DNA of 64,000 bases from Demequina maris (GCF_000971155.1 NZ_BBLX01000001.1:41879-105878); one strand, 5' to 3'; positions 46,845 to 55,434 are shown, numbered from the stretch's first letter. The notes: a model not told the origin generated them from the sequence alone. Translations and numbers: made by a program.

Positions 46845-49366
46845 ACCCGCTCCAGGAGCGCGACCGGGTGGTTCCTCAGCAGCTGCGCGAGCGGCGCCGA
46901 GCCGCCCTCGATCACCTGGCGGCCGATGACGTCGCGCCAGTGGCCCTCGGGCAGCTGGACCGTGTGCTCGGACCACCCGCCCAGGCGCTCGAGCTCGAGC
47001 GCGGCGCGCGTCGCCACCGTGATGGACTCGACCTCGTCGCCGGCGGTGCGGGCGAACACGACCGCGTGACCCGAGGAGGATGCGAGGGGCACGTAGCCCG
47101 CCTGCGCGCCGATGAACGCCTCGGGGTGGTCGCGGCGCAGGCGCAGCGCCGCCGAGGTGACGAGCAGCTTCTCCTCGGCGAGGCCGCGCGGCTTGGCCCG
47201 CCGGCTGAGGCGGCGCAGCGTCTCGTCGCGCAGGTCGAAGTCGACGGGGCGGCGGTTGTCGGGGTCGACGAGGCTGGGAGCGAGCAGCTCCGTGCCCTGG
47301 TAGACGTCCGGGACGCCGGGGATCGTGAGCTGCAGGAGCTTCTGGCTGAGGATCGCGGCGCGCACGCCGGTCGCGGTGAGCCGGTTCCAGCCCTCGACCG
47401 CCTCGCGCACCGCTGGGTCGGCGTGGGTGGTCTGCGCGAACCACAGCACCTGCGACTCGTAGGTCTCGTTGACCGACGTCCACGTGGTGTGGGACTTCGC
47501 CTCCCGCATCGCCTTGAGGAGGTAGCCCTCGAGGCGGTCCCAGGCCATGAGGCCGTCCTCGTCGGACGTGCCGACGAGGGTCTGCCACCAGAGGTTCTCG
47601 GTGCGCCCGTCGAGCTCGGCCGGGCGCAGCTCCTCGGTGATGGCGCGCAGGTGCTGGACCAGCTCGTCCCACTGGTCCGCGGCCTCCGACAGCACGCCGA
47701 GCCGCGCCCGGACGTCCTCCGAGCGCTTGGTGTCGTGGGTCGACAGGCACGTCATGGCGTGGGGGAAGATCTGCTGCTGCTCGTGGGCCCACGCGTGGAA
47801 CGCGGCGGGCGGCATCGCGAAGCGGCCGGCGGGGGAGCCGACCTCGCACAGCGGCAGCAGGTGGGTCCACCGGTAGTAGGCGGTGTCCTCGACGCCCTTC
47901 GCCATCACCGCGCCGCAGGCCTGCTGGAAGCGGGTGATGAGCTCGGCGCGCTTGGCGTCCGTGGTGCGGCCGGCCGAGCCGACCTCCGCCCCCTTGATGA
48001 GGTCCACCACCACGTCGAGCGTCTCGTGACGCTCGGGGTCGAGCACCCGGCGGGCCCGCTCGGCGGCGTGGTCGATGACCTCGGCGGAGGCGGGGCGCGC
48101 CTTCTCGCCGGCCACCACGTAGGCGCGGTACCGGTCGAAGGTGACGAGCAGTGTGCGGAGGCAGTCGTAGAGCGCCCGCCAGGTGTGGTCGCGCAGGCGG
48201 ACGTCCGTGGTGCAGATGTTGTGCGCGATCGTCGCGAGGCGGTGGACCTCGCTCGAGAGGGACTCGCGCACGATCTCCCACTTGGCGGCGTCGATCATGT
48301 CGGGCAGCTCGCCCATGGCGTCGCCGGCGACCCGGTGGAGCGTGCCGGCGAGGGGTGCGGCGCCGGAGGGGTCGCGCAGCAGCGCGCCCACCCGCCACGA
48401 GGCGTCGTAGCCGGTGGTGCCGGCGCAGCGCCACGTGGTCGGCAGCCGCTCCTCGTCCTCGAGGATCTTCTCGACCACGATCCACGCGCCGTTGGTCGCC
48501 TCGGACAGCCGGGCGATGTAGCCCTCCGGGTCGGCCAGGCCGTCGGGGTGGTCGATGCGGAGCCCGTGGAGGGTGCCGTCGTTGATGAGGGCGACGATGC
48601 GCTCGTGGGTCGCGTCGAACACGTCCTCGTCCTCGACCCGCACCGCCACCAGCGAGCCGACGTCGAAGAAGCGCCGGTAGTTGAGCTCCTCGTTCGCGAC
48701 CCGCCAGTACGCGAGCCGGTAGTGCTGCTCCTCGACGAGCGACGCGAGCGGCAGGTGCTCGGTGCCGGTGCGGATCGGGAACACGTGGTCCCAGTAGCGC
48801 AGGACGGGCACCTCGCCGCGGTCCTCGAGCCCGGGCACGACCATGTGGTCGACGGACAGCTCGCCCGCGGACAGCACGGTGCCGATGCGCTGGCCGAGCA
48901 CCGGCATCAGCACGGGCTCGCCGGACTCCCAGTCGACGTCGAACCAGTGCGCGAACGGCGACTCGAGCCCGTGCTCCAGGACCGACCACAGCGCCTTGTT
49001 GTGGAACACGGGCGTCGGCACGGCCATGTGGTTGGGGACCACGTCCGCGACCAGCCCGATGCCGCGCTCGCCGGCCTGCCACGACAAGTTACGCAGCCCC
49101 TGCTCGCCGCCGAGCACCTCTGCGATGCGCGAGTGGTCGACCACGTCGTAGAAGTGCGTCGAGCCCGGTGCGGCCGTGAGGATGGGGGAGAGGTACAGGT
49201 GCGAGACGCCCAGCGATGCGAAGTAGTCGAGGCGCGCCGCCGCGTCCGCGAAGGTGAAGTCCTCGCTCAGCTGCAGGCGGTAGGTGGACACGGGGACCTG
49301 TGCGCCGACGCGGTGCCCCTGCCTCTTCGTGCTCCTCGATCGATCGTGCGTGACGTCTGTCGTCAT
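46841..49366 (-). CDS. treY: Maltooligosyltrehalose synthase
   Basis: Converts the reducing end of maltooligosaccharides into a trehalose unit by intramolecular transglycosylation. 841 aa GH13. N-terminal STYRLQLSEDFTFADAAARL and YLSPILTAAPGSTHFYDVVD are typical, with GLRIDHPDGLADPEGYI (nucleophile) and VVEKILEDEERLP (acid). The end has DVYQGTELLAPSLVDPDNRR. ATG at 49366. The upstream spacer holds an inverted repeat (49375-49428). With treZ it makes trehalose from glycogen-type glucans for osmoprotection or carbon storage. Confidence 0.95.
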   Translation of the reverse strand: MTTDVTHDRSRSTKRQGHRVGAQVPVSTYRLQLSEDFTFADAAARLDYFASLGVSHLYLSPILTAAPGSTHFYDVVDHSRIAEVLGGEQGLRNLSWQAGERGIGLVADVVPNHMAVPTPVFHNKALWSVLEHGLESPFAHWFDVDWESGEPVLMPVLGQRIGTVLSAGELSVDHMVVPGLEDRGEVPVLRYWDHVFPIRTGTEHLPLASLVEEQHYRLAYWRVANEELNYRRFFDVGSLVAVRVEDEDVFDATHERIVALINDGTLHGLRIDHPDGLADPEGYIARLSEATNGAWIVVEKILEDEERLPTTWRCAGTTGYDASWRVGALLRDPSGAAPLAGTLHRVAGDAMGELPDMIDAAKWEIVRESLSSEVHRLATIAHNICTTDVRLRDHTWRALYDCLRTLLVTFDRYRAYVVAGEKARPASAEVIDHAAERARRVLDPERHETLDVVVDLIKGAEVGSAGRTTDAKRAELITRFQQACGAVMAKGVEDTAYYRWTHLLPLCEVGSPAGRFAMPPAAFHAWAHEQQQIFPHAMTCLSTHDTKRSEDVRARLGVLSEAADQWDELVQHLRAITEELRPAELDGRTENLWWQTLVGTSDEDGLMAWDRLEGYLLKAMREAKSHTTWTSVNETYESQVLWFAQTTHADPAVREAVEGWNRLTATGVRAAILSQKLLQLTIPGVPDVYQGTELLAPSLVDPDNRRPVDFDLRDETLRRLSRRAKPRGLAEEKLLVTSAALRLRRDHPEAFIGAQAGYVPLASSSGHAVVFARTAGDEVESITVATRAALELERLGGWSEHTVQLPEGHWRDVIGRQVIEGGSAPLAQLLRNHPVALLERV

Positions 49367-49374
49367 AGAGAGAA

Positions 49375-49428
49375 CCAGCCTCCTCAGGGTGTGACCATCA
49401 TGACAGACACGCCCCGGGGAGGCTGGTA
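49375..49428. other. Inverted repeat between ohr end and treY start
   Basis: ACCAGCCTCC (49375-49384) and GGAGGCTGGT (49419-49428) form a 10-bp stem with a 34-nt loop. It could terminate ohr transcription or act as an operator just upstream of treY. Position alone does not decide. Confidence 0.5.
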
Positions 49429-49445
49429 TTCCCTTGGGAGGGCTT

Positions 49446-49955
49446 TTACTTCACCCTGACCTCGATCTCGACCGGGATGTTGCCGCGCGTGGCGTTCGAG
49501 TACGGGCACATCTGCTCCGCCTTCTCGGCGACCCGGTCGGCGGTCTCCTGGTCCAGGCCGGTCGCGGTGACGGTGAGCCGCACGCCGAGCCCGAAGCGGT
49601 TGAGGGCGACCGGGCCGATGCCGACCCGCGCGGTCACCCGCGACTCGACCAGCTTCACCTTGAGCAGCTTCGCCGCGCCCTGGAAGGCGGAGTTGAAGCA
49701 CGCCGCGAAGCCGGACGCGAACAGCTGCTCGGGGTTGGTCTTCTTGGGCTTGGTGAGCGGGTTGGGGATGACGAGGTCGAGGTCGAGCAGCCCGTCGCTC
49801 GTGGCGACGCGGCCGTTGCGGCCGTCGCCCGTCGCGGTCGCCTCCGCGGTGTAGAACGCCTTAGGCCGGCGCGGCGCGCCGTCGTGCGTCGTCTCCTCGC
49901 CGGGGGTGATGTCGACGGCGTCCTCGGTCGCCACGGTGTCGGTCTGCTCGGTCAT
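49446..49955 (-). CDS. ohr: Ohr/OsmC-family organic hydroperoxide resistance protein
   Basis: Thiol peroxidase reducing organic hydroperoxides, 169 aa. The catalytic cysteine is in ASGFAACFNSAF and the resolving cysteine in EQMCPYSNATRGNI, both Ohr-type. NPLTKPKKTNPEQLF precedes. The first about 30 residues are an extra acidic, presumably flexible segment. ATG at 49955 has GGAGGAG 5 nt upstream. Divergent from the TetR gene, sharing the spacer with the TGTAGA palindrome at 50006-50029. Usual Ohr regulators are MarR-type (OhrR); here a TetR is next to it. Confidence 0.92.
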   Translation of the reverse strand: MTEQTDTVATEDAVDITPGEETTHDGAPRRPKAFYTAEATATGDGRNGRVATSDGLLDLDLVIPNPLTKPKKTNPEQLFASGFAACFNSAFQGAAKLLKVKLVESRVTARVGIGPVALNRFGLGVRLTVTATGLDQETADRVAEKAEQMCPYSNATRGNIPVEIEVRVK

Positions 49956-50005
49956 GCGCTCCTCCTGGGGTCGTGGGGGTCCCACCGCCGGAATGGACCG
50001 ACGGT

Positions 50006-50029
50006 TGTAGAGTTACTAGTACGTCTACA
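50006..50029. promoter_or_regulatory. 24-bp palindromic operator between ohr and tetR-like gene
   Basis: TGTAGA-GT-TACTAGTA-CG-TCTACA: 20 of 24 positions are symmetric. It is one AT-rich palindrome in a GC-rich spacer, well placed to repress both divergent genes. Probable binding site of the adjacent TetR. Confidence 0.7.
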
Positions 50030-50099
50030 TGAAGCCGAACGCAAGTCGGGGCAGGATGGATTCCCGGAGGAGCGAACGAATCTCGCGAGAGGAGCGGTG

Positions 50100-50732
50100 A
50101 TGACGACCGTGACAGCCGGACCTCCGCGCCCCGTGCGCGGCTCCGGCGTGCGCGACGCGATCCTCGACGTCGCCGCCGCGCAGTTCGCCGAGCACGGCAT
50201 CCGCGCGGTGAGCGCGGACCGCATCCTCGCGGAGGCGGGCTTCTCGAAGGTCACCTTCTACCGGCACTTCCCGACCAAGGACGATGCGGTGGTCGCCTAC
50301 CTCGAGCGCGAGCTCGCCCGCGTGCGCGCCGTGATCGAGGCGTCTGCCGCGGACGACATCGACCTCGGCGCGCTGTCCGCGGCCCTCACCGAGGAGATGT
50401 GCCGGCCCCACTTCCGGGGCTGCCCGTTCATCAACGCCGCCGCCGAGTACCCGGACCCCGAGCACCCCGTGCGCCGCGTCGTCGCCGACTTCCGCGCCCT
50501 CATGCTGGGGGCGATCGACGCGTGGCTGGAGCGCCGTGGCGTGCGGGAGCGTGCCGCGCTGGCCGAGCAGATCATGATGCTGCGCGACGGTGCGCTCGTG
50601 GCCGGCTACCTCGACCACGACCCGGACGGCGTGGCCCGCGCTCTCGCGGGCGCGATCGGCGCGCTCGTCGACGACGCTGTCGACGACGCCGTCGACGAAG
50701 CGGTCGGCGACGGGGTCGAGGACGCGTCGTGA
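50100..50732 (+). CDS. TetR-family repressor with Cys pair, divergent from ohr
   Basis: 210 aa. HTH region: VRDAILDVAAAQFAEHGIRA then DRILAEAGFSKVTFYRHFPT (about residues 17-63). The ligand domain contains two close cysteines in MCRPHFRGCPFINAAAEYPD, which could act as a thiol switch. The C-terminal tail is a short Asp/Val/Ala repeat (VDDAVDDAVDEAV). ATG at 50100 has GGAG 5 nt upstream. The DUF1684 gene overlaps its stop by GTGA. Probably controls ohr and itself through the 24-bp palindrome; peroxide sensing is inference. Confidence 0.88.
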   Translation: MTTVTAGPPRPVRGSGVRDAILDVAAAQFAEHGIRAVSADRILAEAGFSKVTFYRHFPTKDDAVVAYLERELARVRAVIEASAADDIDLGALSAALTEEMCRPHFRGCPFINAAAEYPDPEHPVRRVVADFRALMLGAIDAWLERRGVRERAALAEQIMMLRDGALVAGYLDHDPDGVARALAGAIGALVDDAVDDAVDEAVGDGVEDAS

Positions 50733-51328
50733 CGGACGCATGGGAGGTGCGGGACTGGCGCGTCCGCGTCGCGGACCTCTACGCGGAGGTCAGGAGCGAG
50801 CCCGATCCCGAGGTCGCCCACCGCATGTGGGCGCACGGGCGTGCGGCCCTGCTGCGGGACCACCCGGCGACGCCGGTGCCGGCGGCGGCCCGCGCATCGT
50901 TCACCCCCGAGGTGGCGCCGTACGACCCGGCCCTGCGCTTCGTCGTCCCGGTCGAGGAGGCGGCGCCGGAGCGTCGCGAGGTCCCCACGCCGACCGACGG
51001 CGTGGTGCCGTTCGAGCGCGTCGGCCGCGTGAGCCTTCCCGGCGTCGGCGGCCTCGACGTGTGGTGGCTCGACAGCTACGGCGGCGGGATCTTCGTGCCG
51101 CTCAAGGACGGCTCGCCCCGCACGTACGGGGGCGGCCGGTACGTCCTCGACACGGTCAAGGGAGCGGACCTCGGCGGCACGCGCGACGCGCTCGTGGTCG
51201 ACCTCAACTTCGCCTACCAGCCCTCGTGCGCGTACTCGTCGGACTGGGTGTGCCCGCTGCCGGGGCCCGGCAACACCCTCGCCGTGGCGGTCGAGGCCGG
51301 CGAGCTGTACGTGCCGGTCGAGGGCTAG
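50729..51328 (+). CDS. DUF1684 family protein
   Basis: 199-aa conserved protein. The N-terminus has WRVRVADLYAEVR and a Trp-rich start. The family signature is near the end: GGRYVLDTVKGADLGG, then DLNFAYQPSCAYSSDWVCPL and PGNTLAVAVEAGE. It was shown in some structures to be a beta-sandwich of unknown role. GTG at 50729 overlaps the TetR stop. It may be co-regulated with ohr. The end overlaps the next, convergent gene by 4 bp. Confidence 0.9.
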   Translation: MTDAWEVRDWRVRVADLYAEVRSEPDPEVAHRMWAHGRAALLRDHPATPVPAAARASFTPEVAPYDPALRFVVPVEEAAPERREVPTPTDGVVPFERVGRVSLPGVGGLDVWWLDSYGGGIFVPLKDGSPRTYGGGRYVLDTVKGADLGGTRDALVVDLNFAYQPSCAYSSDWVCPLPGPGNTLAVAVEAGELYVPVEG

Positions 51329-51858
51329 GTCTGGGGCTGGTCCGCCGCCGGATCGTCGAGCGAGTCGTGGTGCGCCGCGGACATCCGGAGCAGCTCGATG
51401 ACCGTCTTGGGGTGGTAGGCGGACAGCCGGTCGGCCACGAGCGACATCACCGCGCCGGTGCCGACGTCCGTGAGGCGCAGCACGATGTCCGTGAGCCGCC
51501 CCGTGACCTCGACCTCGAGGCCGTGGCGCGCGAAGGTGCCCATGAGGTAGGCGCGCTCCGGGTGCGCCGCGAAGAAGCCGTGGGGGAGGCCGAGCACGTG
51601 CACCTGCGTGGGCGTGACCGCGAGGCAGACGTGGGGCGGCAGCTCCGCATGGTGGGCCGCGAGGTCCTCGCCGAGGTGCGCGCCGGCCGCGACCGTCTCG
51701 GGCGCGCCGGTGTCGTCGTGCGCGACGTGGCTGTCGGCGCGGCCGTTCCAGATCGGGTCGTCGAGCGCCGTCTCCGGCATGAACTCGGCGACGTCCATGA
51801 TGCTGTCGTCGCCGGTGGCGGCCCTCGCCGCCGTCTTGAGCCGTTCCTCGCGTGACAT
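51325..51858 (-). CDS. Hypothetical protein
   Basis: 177 aa, not recognised. ATG at 51858. Acidic N-terminus (SIMDVAEFMPETALDDP) followed by a domain with alternating strands: HVCLAVTPTQVHVLGLPHGF, YLMGTFARHGLEVEVTGRLT and VLRLTDVGTGAVMSLVADRL. Soluble, with no membrane helix. Transcribed against DUF1684, whose end it overlaps. The 239-bp gap to fucO upstream holds no reading frame with support. Confidence 0.7.
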   Translation of the reverse strand: MSREERLKTAARAATGDDSIMDVAEFMPETALDDPIWNGRADSHVAHDDTGAPETVAAGAHLGEDLAAHHAELPPHVCLAVTPTQVHVLGLPHGFFAAHPERAYLMGTFARHGLEVEVTGRLTDIVLRLTDVGTGAVMSLVADRLSAYHPKTVIELLRMSAAHHDSLDDPAADQPQT

Positions 51859-52097
51859 GCTCCGCCTCCTCCGGGCGCCCAGGCCGCGACGCCCTCCCTG
51901 CCACCGTACGCGCAGGTCCCGGGGCGGTGCAGGGGAGCGGGCGGGGATGTGGGCGGTCGGCGATGCGGCGTGCCGTGGCCCGCGTCCCTGGGACCTCCGG
52001 CCCTCTCGCGGCCCCTCGAGCGGTGAAACGATTCACGTCAGGTGTTCGCGTCTCCAGCGGTGTCGGCCGCGCGCGGGCCCGGGAATGGAGGTGCGAC

Positions 52098-53264
52098 GTG
52101 GCACATCGGATGATCTGGAACCAGACCGCCTACTTCGGCGCGGGGGCCATCGAGGTGATCCCCGGAGAGCTCGAGTCGCGAGGCTTCTCGAAGGCGTTCG
52201 TCGTGTCCGACAAGGTCCTGATCGAGTCCGGCGTCACCGCGAAGGTGACGGCGCTCCTCGACGCGGCGGGATTCCCGTACGAGGTGTACTCCGACGTGCT
52301 GCCCAACCCGCCCATCGAGAACGTCCAGGCGGGCGTCGAGGCCTTCACGACCGCGGGCGCCGACGTGCTCATCGCGGTCGGCGGCGGCTCGCCGCAGGAC
52401 ACCTGCAAGGCGATCGGCATCATCATCGCGAACCCGGAGTTCGCGGACGTGCGCTCGCTCGAGGGCGTGGCGCCGACCAAGAACCCCTCGGTCCCGATCA
52501 TCGCGGTGCCCACCACCGCGGGCACCGCGTCGGAGACCACGATCAACTACGTCATCACCGACGTCGAGCTCAACCGCAAGTTCGTGTGCGTCGACCCCCA
52601 CGACATCCCGATCCTCGCGGTCGTCGACGCCGACATGATGGCCACCGCGCCCCGCGCGCTCAAGGTCGCGACCGGCCTGGACGCGCTCACGCACGCCATC
52701 GAGGGCTACACCACCAAGGGCGCGTGGGAGCTGTCCGACCTCTTCCACCTCAAGGCCATCCAGGTGATCGCGGCCTCGCTGCGCGCCGCGGCCGACGGGG
52801 ACGGCGAGGCGATGGAGCGCATGGCGCTCGCGCAGTACATCGCCGGCATGGGCTACTCCAACGTGGGACTTGGCATCGTGCACGCGATGGCGCACCCGCT
52901 CGGCGCGTTCTACGCGGCCCCGCACGGCGTCGCCAACGGCATCCTGCTCGCCCCCGTGATGGCGTTCAACGCACCCGAGACGGGGGAGAAGTACCGCGAC
53001 ATCGCCGCTGCCTTCGGCGTCGAGAACGCCTACGGCATGCCGCTCGACGAGGCCCGCGAGGCCGCCGTCGACGCCGTCGCGCAGCTCACGCGCGACCTGG
53101 GCAACCCGCTCGGCATCGACGAGATCGGGGCCAGGTCGGAGGACATCCCGGCGCTCGCGCAGGCCGCGTTCGACGACGTCTGCGCGGGAGGCAACCCCCG
53201 CGAGACCACCGTCGCGCAGTTCGAGACGCTGTACCGCTCGCTCCTGGGCGTGTCCGTGGGCTGA
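52098..53264 (+). CDS. fucO: Lactaldehyde reductase / 1,2-propanediol oxidoreductase (iron-type ADH)
   Basis: NAD-dependent, iron-containing group III alcohol dehydrogenase, 388 aa, about as long as E. coli FucO and very similar: AIGGGSPQDTCKAIGIII-type NAD loop, IPTTAGTA-type site, GLDALTHAIEGYTTKGAW, and the metal-site helix IVHAMAHPLGAFYAAPHGVA. GTG at 52098 has GGAGG 6 nt upstream. No fucose or rhamnose genes adjoin, so the actual substrate may be another aldehyde such as lactaldehyde or glycolaldehyde. A hairpin follows. Confidence 0.95.
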   Translation: MAHRMIWNQTAYFGAGAIEVIPGELESRGFSKAFVVSDKVLIESGVTAKVTALLDAAGFPYEVYSDVLPNPPIENVQAGVEAFTTAGADVLIAVGGGSPQDTCKAIGIIIANPEFADVRSLEGVAPTKNPSVPIIAVPTTAGTASETTINYVITDVELNRKFVCVDPHDIPILAVVDADMMATAPRALKVATGLDALTHAIEGYTTKGAWELSDLFHLKAIQVIAASLRAAADGDGEAMERMALAQYIAGMGYSNVGLGIVHAMAHPLGAFYAAPHGVANGILLAPVMAFNAPETGEKYRDIAAAFGVENAYGMPLDEAREAAVDAVAQLTRDLGNPLGIDEIGARSEDIPALAQAAFDDVCAGGNPRETTVAQFETLYRSLLGVSVG

Positions 53265-53279
53265 CCTGGGACGATGCGC

Positions 53280-53309
53280 GAGGGCCGTCGGCGGGAGCCG
53301 GCGGCCCTC
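53280..53309. terminator. Bidirectional hairpin between fucO and DUF2252
   Basis: 13-bp stem with one G-U (53280-53292 with 53297-53309) and a 4-nt loop, in the convergent spacer. A GGACGATGCG copy overlaps just upstream. Confidence 0.75.
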
Positions 53310-53328
53310 GTCGCGTCCGGTCGGATCC

Positions 53329-54726
53329 CTACACGCCCTCGACCGCCTCCAGCCGGCCGGTGCGCACCGCCGCGACCAGCGCCGCGTGGTCGCGCTCGGC
53401 GACGTCCGCGTAGCGCCGGGACCAGACCGCGATGGCTTCGTCGAACGTCGTGCCGTTGCCGAGGTAGCCCCGGATGGCGCCCGCGCCGGCGCTCTGCGCG
53501 TGCGCCCTTGCCAGCAGCGCGCCGCACACCCCGGCGTAGCCCGCGAGCGCCGCGGGCGTGAGCGCCTCGAGGTCGACCGCGCCCTTCATGTCCCGGAACT
53601 GGCGGATGTAGTAGTCGTGGCCGTCGTACGCGAACCAGCCGAGGAATCGGTCCGACACCGCCTGCATGACGCGCTGCCCGGTCACCACCCGCCAGCCCTC
53701 GCGGCCTGGGCCGCCCGGCGTCGAGAGCGCGCGCCGCGCCTGGGCGAAGGGCATCCCGCCGTGGCTCACGAGCACCGAGGGGCGCGCCTCCTTCGCCTGG
53801 AGGAACAGGGGCTCGCCGGACGGGCCGACGAGCAGCACGATGTGGGCACGCAGCCCGACCGACCCGACGCCGACCGCGCGGAACGCCCCGTCGACCACCG
53901 TGAACTGCTCGAGCAGCGCGACCACGTCGGGCGCCGTCGTGTCCCGGTACGCCTCCATGAGCCGCAGGGCCGCCTCCGGCGCCACGAGGCCCAGGTGGCG
54001 CAGCACGGGCGGCTCATCGACGATCCGCAGCGCGGTCCCCGAGCCCTCGGTGGTGATGGAGCGCAGCACGCGGGTCGACGTGCGGCGTCGCGCCTTCCGC
54101 TCGGCCTTGCGCATGAGGTCGCGCACCGCGGTGCCCCGGGCCGACTCCTCGAGGCGATCGGCCTCGACCCGGTAGTAGAAGCGCTCGAGGGCGGTCATCT
54201 CGAAGAGCCGGTGGAGCGCGCGACGGTAGGCCCGCACCGCCTCCGCCACCGCATCGCCGCACTCGTCCTCCGACGCGCCGACGTCCCTGCCGGCGAGCAC
54301 GATGCTCGCGCCGAGGCGCTTGACGTCCCATTCCCACGGGGCGACGGTGACCTCGTCGAAGTCGTTGAGGTCGAACATCAGCCGGCGCTCGGGGGAGGCG
54401 TAGAGCCCGAAGTTCGCCACATGGGCGTCCCCGCAGGCGACGACCCGCACGTCGGTGCGCGGGGCGTCGCGGAGGTCGTGGGCCATCTGGGCGGCGCTTC
54501 CCCGGTAGAAGGCGAAGGGCGACTGCATCATGCGCCCCACGCGGATCGGCACCATGTCGGGCATGCGGGTCGCGTGCTGCTCCTCGAGCAGGCCGATGAC
54601 GTCCCGGTCCGGCAGGTCGAGCGCGGCGTGGTCCCGCCGCCTCAGCGCGTGGCGGAGCTCGCGACCGCGCCGGAGCTGCTCGGAGAGCGTCGGGCGCGCC
54701 TCGAGCGGATCCTGCGAGACGGGCAT
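53329..54726 (-). CDS. DUF2252 family protein
   Basis: 465 aa. Kinase-like fold related to aminoglycoside phosphotransferases by family description. Signatures: MVPIRVGRMMQSPFAFYRGS (about residues 55-74), VVACGDAHVANFGLYASPER (about 94-113) and FDLNDFDEVTVAPWEWDVKR. Later, HDYYIRQFRDMKGAVDLE. ATG at 54726. DUF2252 is common in actinobacteria and its substrate is unknown. Confidence 0.88.
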   Translation of the reverse strand: MPVSQDPLEARPTLSEQLRRGRELRHALRRRDHAALDLPDRDVIGLLEEQHATRMPDMVPIRVGRMMQSPFAFYRGSAAQMAHDLRDAPRTDVRVVACGDAHVANFGLYASPERRLMFDLNDFDEVTVAPWEWDVKRLGASIVLAGRDVGASEDECGDAVAEAVRAYRRALHRLFEMTALERFYYRVEADRLEESARGTAVRDLMRKAERKARRRTSTRVLRSITTEGSGTALRIVDEPPVLRHLGLVAPEAALRLMEAYRDTTAPDVVALLEQFTVVDGAFRAVGVGSVGLRAHIVLLVGPSGEPLFLQAKEARPSVLVSHGGMPFAQARRALSTPGGPGREGWRVVTGQRVMQAVSDRFLGWFAYDGHDYYIRQFRDMKGAVDLEALTPAALAGYAGVCGALLARAHAQSAGAGAIRGYLGNGTTFDEAIAVWSRRYADVAERDHAALVAAVRTGRLEAVEGV

Positions 54727-54777
54727 GCCTCCATCATCGAGCGGCGCGCCGCCGGGCGCGCGGGCTGGAGACGACAG

Positions 54778-54806
54778 AAGGCCCCCGGGGCGAACCCGGG
54801 GGCCTT
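54778..54806 (-). terminator. Terminator of the minus-strand tRNA cluster
   Basis: Perfect 12-bp stem AAGGCCCCCGGG / CCCGGGGGCCTT with a 5-nt loop, just 3' of tRNA-Val on the minus strand. Confidence 0.85.
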
Positions 54807-54815
54807 CGTGCGTGG

Positions 54816-54887
54816 TGGGCGATACTGGGATCGAACCAGTGACCTCTTCCGTGTCAGGGAAGCGCGCTACCGCTGCGCCAATCGCCC
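54816..54887 (-). tRNA. tRNA-Val (GAC), copy A
   Basis: 72 nt cloverleaf: acceptor GGGCGAT/ATCGCCC, TTCGATCC T-loop, anticodon GAC in CTTCCCTGACACGGAAG. Discriminator A followed by an encoded CCA. Confidence 0.95.
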
Positions 54888-54905
54888 GTCTTCTCCAGAC
54901 GGAGC

Positions 54906-54939
54906 GACCGCCGGCTTCCCCTGGGGGAGACCGGCGGTC
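54906..54939. terminator. Hairpin between tRNA-Val copy A and tRNA-Gly copy A
   Basis: 16-bp arms beginning GACCGCCGG with about two mismatches and a 2-nt loop. On the minus strand it follows tRNA-Gly and precedes tRNA-Val, so Val copy A may be a separate unit or a processed one. Confidence 0.6.
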
Positions 54940-54944
54940 CTTGG

Positions 54945-55017
54945 AGCGGACGACGGGACTCGAACCCGCGACCCTCACCTTGGCAAGGTGATGCTCTACC
55001 AACTGAGCCACGTCCGC
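54945..55017 (-). tRNA. tRNA-Gly (GCC), copy A
   Basis: 73 nt; acceptor GCGGACG/CGTCCGC, TTCGAGTC T-loop, anticodon GCC. CCA is encoded after the T discriminator. Confidence 0.95.
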
Positions 55018-55070
55018 GTTGCCGGGGCAGAAGCCTCGGACTTCATGAGGATCCCGAAGGAACCTCGTGG

Positions 55071-55142
55071 TGGGCGATACTGGGATCGAACCAGTGACCT
55101 CTTCCGTGTCAGGGAAGCGCGCTACCGCTGCGCCAATCGCCC
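55071..55142 (-). tRNA. tRNA-Val (GAC), copy B
   Basis: Identical in sequence to copy A at 54816-54887, with encoded CCA. Confidence 0.95.
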
Positions 55143-55143
55143 G

Positions 55144-55214
55144 AGGTGGAGATGGGATTCGAACCCACGTATACGGCTTTGCAGGCCGCTGCCTCGCCTC
55201 TCGGCCACTCCACC
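55144..55214 (-). tRNA. tRNA-Cys (GCA)
   Basis: 71 nt; acceptor GGTGGAG/CTCCACC, anticodon GCA in CGGCCTGCAAAGCCG. Discriminator U; CCA is not encoded. Only about 1 nt from Val copy B. Confidence 0.95.
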
Positions 55215-55246
55215 GTAGTGCCGTAACCTAGGGCTACGACGCTCCG

Positions 55247-55319
55247 AGCGGACGACGGGACTCGAACCCGCGACCCTCACCTTGGCAAGGTGATGCTCTA
55301 CCAACTGAGCCACGTCCGC
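55247..55319 (-). tRNA. tRNA-Gly (GCC), copy B
   Basis: Same mature sequence as copy A, but CCA is not encoded downstream (CGG instead). First gene of the minus-strand cluster. Confidence 0.95.
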
Positions 55320-55434
55320 ATGTCTGGGCTGTTGCCCTGACGAGAGATAGACCTTAGCGGATATCGGCGCGCGAAACCAAATCGGCGGGCGGCTGAGCGT
55401 GTCGCCCCGTTCGGCCCCCGTTCACCGCCACCGC

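Noticed and set aside
46845..49082. Extension of the treZ frame upstream to about 1327 codons
   Set aside because: The upstream part is Arg/Pro/Gly-rich out-of-frame shadow of treY; the CBM48-like start of TreZ begins at GTG 46844.
54816..55319. Repeated TGGGCGATACTGGG-type and GCGGACGACGGG-type blocks as a CRISPR or direct-repeat array
   Set aside because: They are the 3' halves of duplicated tRNA-Val and tRNA-Gly genes with intact cloverleaves.
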